Source: Candidatus Brockarchaeota archaeon
Lineage (GTDB): Archaea; Thermoproteota; EX4484-205; JAAOZP01
Direction: 5' to 3'
NCBI GenBank assembly: GCA_017601225.1
Contig: JAFNIX010000001.1
Coordinates: 62,001-126,000, forward strand
DNA: 64,000 bases
Under the pieces are notes generated by a model that saw only the letters and a program-made list of their open reading frames with translations, made no database searches and had not been told where the DNA came from. Shown piece by piece: positions 1 through 8,254 of the stretch. Within the stretch, counting starts at the first letter, position 1. Each line of letters starts with the position of its first letter. A program made the translations under genes and the position numbers.

Positions 1-131
1 CCATTCACCAGGAAGCCCGGGTTCTCAACGTAGACGGCTATCGCAGGCCCCTCCATCTCTATGCCGACTATCTGGGCCTCTCTAGGTATTTTCTCGAAGA
101 TTACTTCCCTTATGTCCTTCTCGGCGCTCAT
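1..131 (-). CDS. aCPSF1/FttA-type beta-CASP ribonuclease, N-terminal fragment
   Basis: Only the first 43 or so codons are inside the window; the gene continues to the left. The visible protein starts MSAEKDIREVIFEKIP and continues with IEMEGPAIAVYVENP, which matches the N-terminal KH-like domain of the archaeal CPSF1 family, a metallo-beta-lactamase/beta-CASP RNase that works in mRNA 3' processing and transcription termination. Its ATG overlaps the TGA of the proteasome gene in an ATGA junction, so the two are probably cotranslated; that gene neighbourship is common in archaea. The nuclease part is not visible, so the call rests on the N-terminus and the context. Confidence 0.75.
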   Translation of the reverse strand, partial: MSAEKDIREVIFEKIPREAQIVGIEMEGPAIAVYVENPGFLVN

Positions 132-799
132 CTTAAACCAGTCAGCCTTGTCTTCTCCTCGAGCGATAGCTCCCTGCATCCTTTCGAGTCTACAACCATG
201 ACTTCAAAATCGTTCCCGGTTGCAGTGTCCCTCTGCATGGCTGCGAGAATAGATTTAACAGCGATCGGTATCGCGTCTTGGACGCTAACCGGCGGCTTGA
301 GCTCAGCCTCAAGATAACCCAGTGCGACTGGGGAGCCTGACCCTGATCCTACGAAAACCTCTTTCGAGAAGCCTCCCAACGGGTCCAGCACGTATAGGCT
401 GGCGCCCTCCCTGTCGTAGCCGCCTATTATCAGCTGAATGTAGAGGGGCGCCATGCGCGTCGAAGAGAGGATTATTGAAGCAATGTTCGCAGCCGCCTTA
501 ACAGGCATGTTTACTCCTCTCTCCAGCTTGTACGACCTAGCCTCCCACTGCAGCGAGCTTATGAGGGCCTGCGCGTCGGCAACCCCGCCGGAAATGGTTG
601 CAGCAATATAGTCGTCTATCTTCAGAATCTTCTTGCCGCGTTTATGAGCGATAAAATAGTATCCCTGAACAACCCTTGTGTCTGAAGCTAGGACAACGCC
701 GTCCGTGCAGGATATTCCAACAGTCGTAGTGCCCCAGAGAGGGTCGACTACCCCCATTCTGCCTGTTCTCATATTAATGCTTGCCAACCTTCTAAACAC
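128..799 (-). CDS. psmB: 20S proteasome beta subunit (catalytically active)
   Basis: Ntn-hydrolase subunit of the inner rings of the 20S proteasome. The propeptide ends in WG and is followed by TTTVGI, so autocleavage would expose Thr24 as mature Thr1. Counting from there, Asp17 and Lys33 are present, as is the RDTATGND segment that holds the Asp166/Ser169 equivalents. Length after processing is about 200 residues, normal for the family. The start is uncertain: GTG at 799 is used here, but TTG at 787 or ATG at 772 would give shorter propeptides, and a GAGGTG sequence overlaps the GTG. It is followed with a 4-nt overlap by the aCPSF1 gene. A second beta gene at 4883 lacks Thr1, so this is the proteolytic one. 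Confidence 0.93.
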   Translation of the reverse strand: MFRRLASINMRTGRMGVVDPLWGTTTVGISCTDGVVLASDTRVVQGYYFIAHKRGKKILKIDDYIAATISGGVADAQALISSLQWEARSYKLERGVNMPVKAAANIASIILSSTRMAPLYIQLIIGGYDREGASLYVLDPLGGFSKEVFVGSGSGSPVALGYLEAELKPPVSVQDAIPIAVKSILAAMQRDTATGNDFEVMVVDSKGCRELSLEEKTRLTGLR

Positions 800-836
800 C
801 TCTAGAACTCGAACCGTCCCAATTAGGGAAAGGCTT

Positions 837-850
837 AAAGATAAATCTTT
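837..850. promoter_or_regulatory. Palindromic A/T box between psmB and the G1P dehydrogenase gene
   Basis: The sequence AAAGATAAATCTTT is a palindrome (arms AAAGAT and ATCTTT). It lies between two divergent genes, about 27 nt before the TTG at 871 on the plus strand and about 44 nt before the GTG at 799 on the minus strand. On either strand it reads as a plausible archaeal TATA element. Shared use by both genes is inference. Confidence 0.45.
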
Positions 851-870
851 CCCCTATTCGTCTCAACACC

Positions 871-1941
871 TTGAAATACAGGAGTATGCACACGGTTAGG
901 CTTCCTCGACGAATAATACTCGGAAGGGATGCTGTTGACGAGCTTGGCTCAAGCATAAGGGAGCTGGGGGCTAAAAGAGTCGTTGTTTTAACAAGCAAGA
1001 CGCCGCTGAGGCTCTTCGGGGAGAAGATCAGGAGAATCCTGTCGGAGAGCAGGCTCTCCTTTAGTCTCAGCCCAATAGGCGAGGCGGATGCTTTCACAGA
1101 GGCCTTGAAGATTGAGAAGCGTCTAGCCAAGGTTGACAGGAAGCCGGGGGAAAGCGTTGTCGTCGGCTTCGGAGGAGGCAGGGTTATTGACGCCGGCAAG
1201 ATCCTCGCTTGGAGGAACAGTCTGGAGTTCATAAGCGTCCCAACGGTGCCTTCTCACGACGGGATTGCAAGCCCACTGGCCTCAGCGCCCAGGCGGGGGA
1301 GAAGATACTCGTTCAACACGACAATGCCCTCAGTGATAATAGGGGATGTTTCGATTCTAGCAACCGCTCCCTCAAGGTATTTCGGCGCCGGGGTTGGAGA
1401 CCTCGTGGCGAAGTATACTGCGGTGAAAGACTGGCGTCTCTCCCACACGCTTCGCGGAGAATACTACGGCGAGTATGCTGCGAGCCTCGCTGAAACAATC
1501 GCGGAGAGAATAGTTAAGTGTGCTGAAACCATCGCGGCGGATAGGCTTGAGGGGGCCAGCATACTTGTGGAGGCGTTGATACACGCCGGGGTGCTCATAG
1601 GCATAGCTGGAAGCAGCAGGCCGTGCAGCGGCTCCGAGCATCTTTTCAGCCACGCGCTCGACCATGTCGCAGGCTACCCTGCTCTCCACGGGGAGCAGGT
1701 TGGAATAGGGACAATAATGATGAGCAAGCTTCACGACGGCGACTGGTTTAGAATAAGGAGCGCGCTCTCGAAAGTCGGCGCACCCGTCTCAGCCAGGGAG
1801 ATAAACGTTTCTGAGAAACAGGTTGTTAAAGCGTTGACCCTCGCCCACACCATAAGGCCTGAAAGATACACTATACTTGGAGATAAGGGTTTGACGAGGA
1901 AGGCTGCGGAGGAGCTTGCTAGAAGTACGATGGTGATATAG
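871..1941 (+). CDS. egsA: sn-glycerol-1-phosphate dehydrogenase
   Basis: Reduces dihydroxyacetone phosphate with NAD(P)H to sn-glycerol-1-phosphate, the backbone of archaeal ether lipids. Family hallmarks are visible: the GFGGGRVIDAGK nucleotide-binding segment near residues 99-110, VPSHDG, and three likely metal ligands, Asp177 (in GVGDL), His257 (in SEHLFSH) and His273 (in ALHGEQ). At about 350 residues it has the usual length. The TTG at 871 is taken as start; an ATG at 886 (MHTVRLPRR) is equally credible, and the A/T box at 837-850 would place transcription start near 868-871. The next gene follows after 3 nt, indicating an operon. Confidence 0.95.
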   Translation: MKYRSMHTVRLPRRIILGRDAVDELGSSIRELGAKRVVVLTSKTPLRLFGEKIRRILSESRLSFSLSPIGEADAFTEALKIEKRLAKVDRKPGESVVVGFGGGRVIDAGKILAWRNSLEFISVPTVPSHDGIASPLASAPRRGRRYSFNTTMPSVIIGDVSILATAPSRYFGAGVGDLVAKYTAVKDWRLSHTLRGEYYGEYAASLAETIAERIVKCAETIAADRLEGASILVEALIHAGVLIGIAGSSRPCSGSEHLFSHALDHVAGYPALHGEQVGIGTIMMSKLHDGDWFRIRSALSKVGAPVSAREINVSEKQVVKALTLAHTIRPERYTILGDKGLTRKAAEELARSTMVI

Positions 1942-1944
1942 CCG

Positions 1945-2391
1945 GTGGCTAGCCGGGGCAAGTACAGCTACCTGGATCCTTCTGCGAAAAAGGGCCTAGT
2001 CTTCACCTACATGGGTGAAGCATACGAGTGTGAGGAGTGCGAAGCAAGGGAGAGGTGTCACGGCTCGCTCACCATAGGCTTCTCATACAGGGTTGTCAGG
2101 AAGACGGGTGGAGAGAAGGTTTACTGCCCGTTGAGAGGCGGCGAGGCCGCGCCCTTTGAAATCACCATGGAGCCTCTTACCCTTCTCGCACCGGGCAGGG
2201 TGAAGGAGGGTGCTGTCACGATGATTGAAAACAGCTTCTGCAAAGCAGGGTGCAGCAGGATCCTTGAATGCCCCGTGGTCTTCAACATGCTTGTTTCAAA
2301 CAGGAGGGTGAGGGTTCTCGAGAAGCTGGGGGCTTTCGACTGTCCTGGGAAGAAGCTCATCCTGGTTAAGGCTGAGGTTGTTGAGGAGTAG
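1945..2391 (+). CDS. UPF0179 family cysteine-rich protein
   Basis: A 148-residue protein of the archaeal UPF0179 type. The N-terminal part carries the conserved cysteine set CEECEARERC near residues 29-38 and CPL near 61, with a second set (CKAGC, CP) around residues 99-110, which suggests a metal or Fe-S site. Biochemical role is unknown. The GTG start lies 3 nt after the egsA stop, so it is coexpressed with egsA. Its last 26 nt overlap the 3' end of the convergent FKBP gene. Confidence 0.8.
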   Translation: MASRGKYSYLDPSAKKGLVFTYMGEAYECEECEARERCHGSLTIGFSYRVVRKTGGEKVYCPLRGGEAAPFEITMEPLTLLAPGRVKEGAVTMIENSFCKAGCSRILECPVVFNMLVSNRRVRVLEKLGAFDCPGKKLILVKAEVVEE

Positions 2392-3094
2392 GCTGAGCCC
2401 CACCGGTTGACTCGGCCTCGGGCCGCGTGAAAACATCTATGAACTCAACAGTCTTAACGTTTTTAACAATAGTTAAAACATCTTCTGAAACAGCCTTCTT
2501 AACGTATTGAATACCCTCTGAAAGAAGAACCCTCTGGGGGAGCCTTATCGCAGCCCTAGCCCCGTCAAGCTCCACAGCAACCTCGTCGACAGCAACCTCG
2601 GGGAGACGCCTGTTCACAAGATGCTTAATCTTCTCCACATCGTCCTCGAGAACCCTAAGTATTTTAAACCTGTAGACCAGTGTTCTGCCCGCGAGAGGCG
2701 GGTTGAAGTCAACCTGAACCCTGCCGCCGCTGACGGTTCTCACAACACCGATCCTGTTATCCATTTCAACCAGGGCCCCGGGGGCGAGCTCCTGGGGCTT
2801 TGAGAACCTTCTGGCAGCATAAGTCTTAACCTTGCTCGGATCCCTGAAGCCGTAGGCTTTTTCAGGAGGTATTTCAACAGTCCTCTCGACACCGATCTCG
2901 CTCTTGAGAAGCTCCTCCTCCCAGCTTTCCAAAACCCATTTCCCACCCAGGTATATGAGCCGGGGAGCATACTTCTCACCCTCCCTGTATATCGACGCCT
3001 TCCTAGCCTCCTCCTCTATAGTGGTCTCTATAACGCTGCCAGTCTCCTTCACGGAGAGAGTGTAGTCGACGAGCACGAGTGAACCGGGCTCCAT
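2366..3094 (-). CDS. FKBP-type peptidyl-prolyl cis-trans isomerase, long archaeal form
   Basis: Folding helper that speeds proline isomerisation. It begins MEPGSLVLVDYTLSVKETG, the usual FKBP beta strand, followed by the flap and IPPEKAYGFRDPSKV, then GALVEMDNRIGVVRTVSGGRV and VDFNPPLAGRTLVYRFKI, which is the SlyD/FkpA-like IF-domain arrangement of archaeal long FKBPs. About 90 more residues follow, and the tail is rich in Pro and Gln (QPTPQQPQP). It is the last gene of an apparent minus-strand run (rtcA, nadM, FKBP), 44 nt after nadM. Confidence 0.88.
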   Translation of the reverse strand: MEPGSLVLVDYTLSVKETGSVIETTIEEEARKASIYREGEKYAPRLIYLGGKWVLESWEEELLKSEIGVERTVEIPPEKAYGFRDPSKVKTYAARRFSKPQELAPGALVEMDNRIGVVRTVSGGRVQVDFNPPLAGRTLVYRFKILRVLEDDVEKIKHLVNRRLPEVAVDEVAVELDGARAAIRLPQRVLLSEGIQYVKKAVSEDVLTIVKNVKTVEFIDVFTRPEAESTGGAQPTPQQPQP

Positions 3095-3138
3095 GCTTCA
3101 AACCCTCTCGAAAAGGGTGTTTATAAACACTCCCGTTT

Positions 3139-3675
3139 TTAAACAGCCTCATCCGAGGAGGCTAGAGCCCTTATTCTCTCAGCCCCGCCGATGCTAACAA
3201 GATACTTGTAGACGCTGGCTGGGACAAGCTGGCTCCAGTCAACACCCAGAATGATCCTCCTCCTTATCTCCGCGCCCGAGTACCTCTCCCTCTCAAGGAA
3301 CGGTATTGGCTTAACCTCGTAGCCAGCCTCCTTGAAAAGCCTCCCGGTGAAAGGCTGGTTAGTGTAGACTAGTTTGAAAGGCGGGCACATGGCCTCCACG
3401 AGACGGACCCAGAGGAAGTGCGCGTAAGGAATATCTGGAACCCCTGTTATAACGGTTTTCTCAAGCCCTATTCCTGCCTCAGCCAGAGCCAGGTGGAGCA
3501 TTTGAAGCCTCTCGCCGAACGTGAACGGGTTATCCTTATCATGGCTGGTCAGCGAGCTGCCTACAGCGATAATAATCCCACCATGGTTTGAGACAACATG
3601 CCTTATAGCATGTATGTGGCCGTTGTGCACAGGTTGGAAACGACCCACGTAAAGCGGGTGCGGCTCGCTCATCAT
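3139..3675 (-). CDS. nadM: Nicotinamide-nucleotide adenylyltransferase, archaeal type
   Basis: Joins NMN and ATP to make NAD. The nucleotidyltransferase signature GRFQPVHNGH sits at residues 11-20, and the second signature YSGAEIRRRI lies near residue 140, standing where the ISSTxxR motif is usual. At 178 residues it has the expected length for archaeal NadM. Two consecutive ATG codons (3675 and 3672) are possible starts. It lies 32 nt after rtcA and 44 nt before the FKBP gene on the same strand. Confidence 0.93.
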   Translation of the reverse strand: MMSEPHPLYVGRFQPVHNGHIHAIRHVVSNHGGIIIAVGSSLTSHDKDNPFTFGERLQMLHLALAEAGIGLEKTVITGVPDIPYAHFLWVRLVEAMCPPFKLVYTNQPFTGRLFKEAGYEVKPIPFLERERYSGAEIRRRIILGVDWSQLVPASVYKYLVSIGGAERIRALASSDEAV

Positions 3676-3707
3676 ACGGCAATCCGCCGCAACCCTATTG
3701 ATAAACC

Positions 3708-4790
3708 TTAGGCTGCCGGGCGCTTGAACCCCACGCCCTCGACAGCATACCCGCCGGGAGCCCCAGCGTCCCCCTCAAGCTGGAACCTCACAGGGAGGAA
3801 GAGCTCTACAAGCCTTATCGTCGTCAAAGTGTGGAGGGTAATCTCACTGGTCTTAAGCTTTGAAACCCCCTTTGCCAACGCGGCGTAAACCACAAGCTGG
3901 TCGGCGAGATTCCTGTCAGCCGGAGCCCCGGTTTCAACCTGCTTGATGAACTGTGAAGCCGCCTCAAGCCCAACCCTTTCAGAAGGCTTACCTTTTTCTC
4001 CAAGGCTGCTGGAGGCGAAAACAGTATTGTTTTCAAGCGTCCCCAGAATAATGATGCCGCAACCGGGGTCGAGAGGAGCATTGCTCTCCCCTCCCGTCAT
4101 ATACTCCACCTCAACGCTCGGCTGTATCCCAAGCCTCCTAGCAAGCTCGAGCGAGGCTGAGCGGGCAATCCTGTCAGCCACATGCCTCGGGAGCCTGGCG
4201 CTGTAAACCAGGATCCGGATGCTCCGCAGCCCTGGGAACTCGGTTAGGTTGAAAGGCTTGAGAACCTCAACAGGCCTAGACCTGAACCTTACGACGCCCC
4301 CGCCCCTAGGGTAGAAACCCCTCCGCTCAACAACAATATCAACATGGTAGCCCATTTCAGCCAGAACCTTGGCGAGAACCTCCTTAACATAGTCTATCGG
4401 GGGCGCCCTAGGGTTGTTAGTCCCGCCTTTGAGAACAAGGCTTGCCCCACGGCTTGAAAAAGCTAAAACAGGCATTAGAGCTTGGAGAACCAGTGGAACG
4501 CTTCCAGCTGTTCCAACGTCGAGCGTAGCCTCAGCAACCTCAGCCCCGCCGGGCGTGAAAACTATCTCCCTGGAGCCGACCTCTAGGCCCTCAACCCTCG
4601 CCCCGGTTAAGCGGGCGACAGCGTTCACAGCGGCGAAGTGCTGCGGCCTCAAACCAGGGTTGGACCGCTTGGCCCTAATGTTGAAAACCCTGACGGGCCT
4701 TCTGAGGAGGGCTGAAAGAGCCACTGCGGTTCTTAAAACCTGGCCCCCGCCCTCGCCCATTGAGCCATCTATCTCAAGAGTCTCAACCAT
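3708..4790 (-). CDS. rtcA: RNA 3'-terminal phosphate cyclase
   Basis: Converts an RNA 3'-phosphate to a 2',3'-cyclic phosphate using ATP. The protein opens with IDGSMGEGGGQVLRTA, the RtcA signature, and continues with SNPGLRPQHF and LKGGTNNPRAPP. The region LADQLVVYAAL followed by ITLHTLTTIRLVELFLPVRF aligns with the adenylylation site of the enzyme, with His320 as the likely nucleophile. At 360 residues it is full length. First gene of a run with nadM. Confidence 0.95.
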   Translation of the reverse strand: MVETLEIDGSMGEGGGQVLRTAVALSALLRRPVRVFNIRAKRSNPGLRPQHFAAVNAVARLTGARVEGLEVGSREIVFTPGGAEVAEATLDVGTAGSVPLVLQALMPVLAFSSRGASLVLKGGTNNPRAPPIDYVKEVLAKVLAEMGYHVDIVVERRGFYPRGGGVVRFRSRPVEVLKPFNLTEFPGLRSIRILVYSARLPRHVADRIARSASLELARRLGIQPSVEVEYMTGGESNAPLDPGCGIIILGTLENNTVFASSSLGEKGKPSERVGLEAASQFIKQVETGAPADRNLADQLVVYAALAKGVSKLKTSEITLHTLTTIRLVELFLPVRFQLEGDAGAPGGYAVEGVGFKRPAA

Positions 4791-4822
4791 AGCTCAGCGT
4801 TGGGCTTACGCGGGAGGCTTTT

Positions 4823-4874
4823 CTATAAAAGCTTATTTTCCACCCGGGCTGGTTGAACAGCGGAGAAAGGTGGT
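4823..4874 (+). promoter_or_regulatory. Promoter and ribosome site of the second psmB
   Basis: A TATA box (CTATAAAAG, 4824-4832) would start transcription near 4850. AAAGGTGGT at 4866-4874 matches the archaeal Shine-Dalgarno consensus and stands 8 nt before ATG 4883, which favours that start over the in-frame TTG at 4853. Confidence 0.6.
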
Positions 4875-4882
4875 TAGTAAAC

Positions 4883-5479
4883 ATGGGTGAATACGTGCCT
4901 GGCGCCACTGTCGTGGGGCTTGTCTACAGGGACGGCGTCATACTGGGAGCGGATAGGAGAGCGGCCTACGGGACCTTCATAATAGGGAAATCCGTTAAGA
5001 AAATATTCCAGATAACCCCGAAAATAGGCCTAGCTTCAGCAGGCCTGATATCGGATGTTCAGACGATAGTCAGGGAGCTTAACTACCATGCCCGGATGTT
5101 CCAGTACAATACTTCTAGAGAGATAACTGCGAAGGCTCTTTCAAAACTATTGTCCAACATTCTCTTCGCAAACAGGCTCTACCCGTTGATAACACAGACC
5201 ATTATCGGAGGCTTCACGTTCAACACTCACGGGATCTACGCGTTGGACGCGCTGGGCTCAGTCATAGAGGACAAGTATGCTGCAGCCGGAAGCGGAACCG
5301 AGGTGGCACTCGGAATACTTGAGGCTGAGTACAGGGACGGGTTGAGCAGGGACGATGCTAAGCAGCTTGTTTTAAAAGCCATAAGGACAGCGCTGCAGAG
5401 GGACTCGGCCAGCGGAAACGGGATAGACCTGCTTATCCTGGATAAGGCTGGGCCCTCTGAGGAAAACTACCCTGGCTGA
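4883..5479 (+). CDS. psmB: 20S proteasome beta subunit lacking the catalytic threonine
   Basis: A complete proteasome beta-type Ntn subunit, but the processing site reads VPG then ATVVGL. When aligned with active subunits (G5, D10-G11, D17 and K33 all in register), mature residue 1 is Ala rather than Thr. Lys33 and the RDSASGN segment are kept, so only the nucleophile is lost. It should assemble into beta rings but not cleave peptides. Many Thermoproteota encode two beta proteins of which one is structural or regulatory; this fits that pattern. Start set at ATG 4883 by its Shine-Dalgarno. It is divergent from rtcA. Confidence 0.9.
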   Translation: MGEYVPGATVVGLVYRDGVILGADRRAAYGTFIIGKSVKKIFQITPKIGLASAGLISDVQTIVRELNYHARMFQYNTSREITAKALSKLLSNILFANRLYPLITQTIIGGFTFNTHGIYALDALGSVIEDKYAAAGSGTEVALGILEAEYRDGLSRDDAKQLVLKAIRTALQRDSASGNGIDLLILDKAGPSEENYPG

Positions 5480-5533
5480 AAAAAGCGATGCAAGTTGGGG
5501 CTTAAAAACGGTTTAAACATGTTTTAAACAGGT

Positions 5534-5860
5534 GTGAACTGGAAGCCTAGTGAAGACGTTAGGCGCGTCGCTGAAACCTACGGGGAGCTCAGGCTCCAAG
5601 CGGAGGAGAACATTAGGAGGATGAGGGAGTGCTCGAAAACGCTTTTCAAAGCCTTCCTGAAGTATGCGGAATCCAGGAGAGGCGAGGGAGTAGGAGCCCA
5701 AGATCTTTTAAACGCTTTCTTCTCGGAGGAGCTTGGTTTAGAAGGCGAGCAGAACAGGGGCACAAGGCTCTCCCTCGCGAGAAGATTCTACATTCTAGCT
5801 AGGAGGTGCTCAAGGAACCCGGCGGAGCAGGCTAGTTTACTCCAATACTTTGAACACTAG
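5534..5860 (+). CDS. Small hypothetical helical protein
   Basis: A 108-residue charged protein, apparently all alpha, starting with GTG at 5534. No family recognised. It has two cysteines that could be structural. It lies 54 nt after the inactive psmB on the same strand, so it may be cotranscribed. Codon use resembles the neighbours, which supports it being real. No membrane segment or signal peptide is visible. Confidence 0.6.
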   Translation: MNWKPSEDVRRVAETYGELRLQAEENIRRMRECSKTLFKAFLKYAESRRGEGVGAQDLLNAFFSEELGLEGEQNRGTRLSLARRFYILARRCSRNPAEQASLLQYFEH

Positions 5861-5924
5861 CCATAGCAACTCAACCCTAAGCCTTGGAAACAGGCTTATT
5901 AGCGGGAGAAAACCTTTGTAGGCA

Positions 5925-7067
5925 GTGTTGACTAGGAGAATCGGGCTTGGAGTCGTAGGCTGCGGAGGGGCTGCGAGAACACTGTATGAGCCGGCCTTCA
6001 GGCTACTCGGAAACGGGAGGATAGTGGCTGCGATGGATGTTGACGAATCAAGGGCAAGAGGTTTCAGCGAAACGTATGGTGTTCCGAAACACTACACTCG
6101 TCTCGAAGACATTCTCAGGGACGAGGAAGTTGAGGCTGTCGTAGTCTTAACGCCGCCGCACCACCATGTTGAGCCGGTTATTAAGGCTGCGGAGCACGGG
6201 AAGCATGTTTACTGTGAGAAACCATTTGCGCCGACGATCCGGGAGGCTGACGAGATGATTGAAGCATGCAGGAGGAGCAGCGTCAAGCTCATGGTCGGGT
6301 TCATGAAGCGTTTCAACAGATCTTTCAGGCTGGTCAAGAAGCTTATAGACGGAGGGGAACTGGGCCAGGTTTTCGAGCTGAGGGAGAGATGGGATAACGC
6401 GAGGATCTGGAAGATGGGTGAAGACCAGTATCGGTTAAAGCTATACTCGGGCGGAGGCTTCCTGCAGGAGGATGGCTCACACCCTCTGGATGTGGCCCGT
6501 TGGTGGCTGGGGGAGGTTAAGGAGGTTAACGCCTACGTAGACATAGTTGCGCCGGACAGGCATGAGACTGAGGACACGGCTTGCGTAACCCTGAAGCATG
6601 GGAGCGGGGCGCTGAGCACCCTACACATAACGATGGCGGCGCACACTGTTGGGGATGAGAGCTACGAGGTCTTCGGGACAAGGGGCACGCTTGTTATGAG
6701 GTGGCTGTACCACAGCTCCAGGTCTCCGGAGCCAGCCTTAATACACTTACATAGGGGGAGCAGGGAGACTGTTGACCTTACTCTAGGATGCTCCTGGAGC
6801 CCGCTCGCTGAGCTCAGGGAAAACTGGCAGTACCTCAAGGAGCTTGAACACTTCTGCGACTGCATCATCAAGGATGAGGAGCCTGCTTGCAAAGGTGAAG
6901 ACGGCAGGGCTGTGGTTGAAATCGTCAACGCCGCATATCTTTCAGCCTGGAGGAGGGAGAGAGTAAGACTGCCCCTGAGGGAAACTCCGAGCTTCAAAGA
7001 GTTCTTCACAAGGCTACGCTCAGAAAGCCGGTGGGAAATCGGCGGAGACTGGGTAAGCTGGTACTAG
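5925..7067 (+). CDS. Gfo/Idh/MocA family NAD(P)-dependent oxidoreductase
   Basis: Two-domain sugar or inositol dehydrogenase type. The N-terminal Rossmann fold starts LGVVGCGGAAR, the second conserved site is VYCEKPFAP (lysine of the EKP motif), and the C-terminal alpha/beta domain contains GGGFLQEDGSHPLDVARWW, where the DxxxHxxD-like Asp and His take part in catalysis. Substrate cannot be told. GTG at 5925 is used as start, TTG 5928 is next. The neighbouring ThuA-like gene is convergent, and such proteins often accompany Gfo/Idh enzymes in sugar catabolic clusters. Confidence 0.9.
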   Translation: MLTRRIGLGVVGCGGAARTLYEPAFRLLGNGRIVAAMDVDESRARGFSETYGVPKHYTRLEDILRDEEVEAVVVLTPPHHHVEPVIKAAEHGKHVYCEKPFAPTIREADEMIEACRRSSVKLMVGFMKRFNRSFRLVKKLIDGGELGQVFELRERWDNARIWKMGEDQYRLKLYSGGGFLQEDGSHPLDVARWWLGEVKEVNAYVDIVAPDRHETEDTACVTLKHGSGALSTLHITMAAHTVGDESYEVFGTRGTLVMRWLYHSSRSPEPALIHLHRGSRETVDLTLGCSWSPLAELRENWQYLKELEHFCDCIIKDEEPACKGEDGRAVVEIVNAAYLSAWRRERVRLPLRETPSFKEFFTRLRSESRWEIGGDWVSWY

Positions 7068-7120
7068 CGCTATACGCTTCAGCTAAGCCTGCGACGAGGC
7101 GGCCTACCGTTTAGGTGCTG

Positions 7121-7852
7121 CTAAAGAGGCTCCAGAGGCTTAACGTTGCCGTGAACAGGCCTAGGCCTCTCAACCGGGGCGCACCATTTCACAGCGTTCC
7201 CAATAACCCTGAGAACATTAGAATCGTAATACGTAGGATAAGTCTCGTGGCCAGGCCTGAAGTAGAATATTTTGCCAAGACCCCTGTGGAAGCAACAGCC
7301 GCTCCTGAAAACCTCACCCCCCTTAAACCAGCTTATGAAGACAAGCTCATCCGGCTGAGGAATCTCGAAAGGCTCACCGTACATCTCCTCATGCTCAATC
7401 TCGAAATAGTCGCCCAAGCCCTCAGCAATAGGGTGACCCCCTCCCACAACCCATATCCTCTCCCTCTCCCCCGCCTCCCTCCATTTAACGTTGCACGGAG
7501 TACCCATTAGACGCCTGAAAACCTTTGATAGATGGGCTGAATGAAGCGCGATGAGCCCCATCCCCTCGTTAACAATCCTCCTGTAAACCCTTTCAACAAC
7601 ACCGTCGTCAACCCTGTCGTGAGCCATGTGGCCCCACCATACGAGGACATCAGTATTGCTTAAAACATCCTCTGTTAAACCGTGCTCAGGCTCGCTAAGC
7701 GTCGCAGTCCTAGTTTCAAAACCCTGGCTGCGCAGGAAACTCGCTATAACACTATGCATCCCGTCAGGATAGATCTCAGCAATCCTAGGGTCCTGCTTCT
7801 CGTGTAGAAACTCGTTCCAAACAGTCACACGTATCCTCCTCAAAACCCTCAC
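7121..7852 (-). CDS. ThuA-like (trehalose utilisation) domain protein
   Basis: A 243-residue glutamine-amidotransferase-like fold of the ThuA family. Visible features: [15 protein letters not shown] at the start, [37 protein letters not shown] split by conserved turns, and HPIAEGL with [10 protein letters not shown]. The usual catalytic Cys of class I amidotransferases is not evident, as is normal for ThuA. Function is unproven; such proteins occur with Gfo/Idh oxidoreductases and sugar transporters. It converges on the Gfo/Idh gene. Confidence 0.85.
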   Translation of the reverse strand: MRVLRRIRVTVWNEFLHEKQDPRIAEIYPDGMHSVIASFLRSQGFETRTATLSEPEHGLTEDVLSNTDVLVWWGHMAHDRVDDGVVERVYRRIVNEGMGLIALHSAHLSKVFRRLMGTPCNVKWREAGERERIWVVGGGHPIAEGLGDYFEIEHEEMYGEPFEIPQPDELVFISWFKGGEVFRSGCCFHRGLGKIFYFRPGHETYPTYYDSNVLRVIGNAVKWCAPVERPRPVHGNVKPLEPL

Positions 7853-8242
7853 CTGGCATTGTTAATCCGGGGCTGAAGATAAGTCTTCCCCCCGCCGTGT
7901 GGGGGCAGGTGGGAAAGATTAGCCTCAGGTATGCGGTGGCTAAACCGCCGCGCTTCAGCATAAACAGGTTTAAAAACGTCTTTTTTTAAACCGGTTAAAC
8001 AGTTCTCGCCTAAACGCGTGGAAACATGCTGCGCGCCCTCGCCCATGGTTGAAAACAGGCGGGGGAAACAGGTTCAGCCGGGGAAGCCGGTTAACGCTCC
8101 TCTTTCAAATCGGGGTATTCCCAGCGGCCTTTTCGAAGAAAAGAACCATTATGGACCTTTCTGAACCGAAATAAATTCTTTTCCAAGAGATTTCTTTGGA
8201 AAAACGTTAAAACGCTTATTAGAAGCTCCTTAGAGGCTTTTC
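7853..8242. other. 390-bp gene-free region with three predicted hairpins
   Basis: Between the divergent ThuA gene and the exported-protein gene. Short open frames are present but lack family features. Three inverted repeats stand out: CCCCC/GGGGG (7889-7893 with 7901-7905), GCGGTGG/CCGCCGC with one G-T pair (7933-7939 with 7945-7951), and GGTTTAAAAA/TTTTTAAACC (7967-7976 with 7983-7992). They could belong to a leader of the ThuA transcript or to a small RNA. I recognise no riboswitch family. Confidence 0.4.
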
Positions 8243-8254
8243 TTGCGAAAGACA

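Noticed and set aside
7849-8046. 65-codon minus-strand frame before the ThuA-like gene
   Set aside because: No family features; it lies over the hairpins and ends inside the ThuA start.
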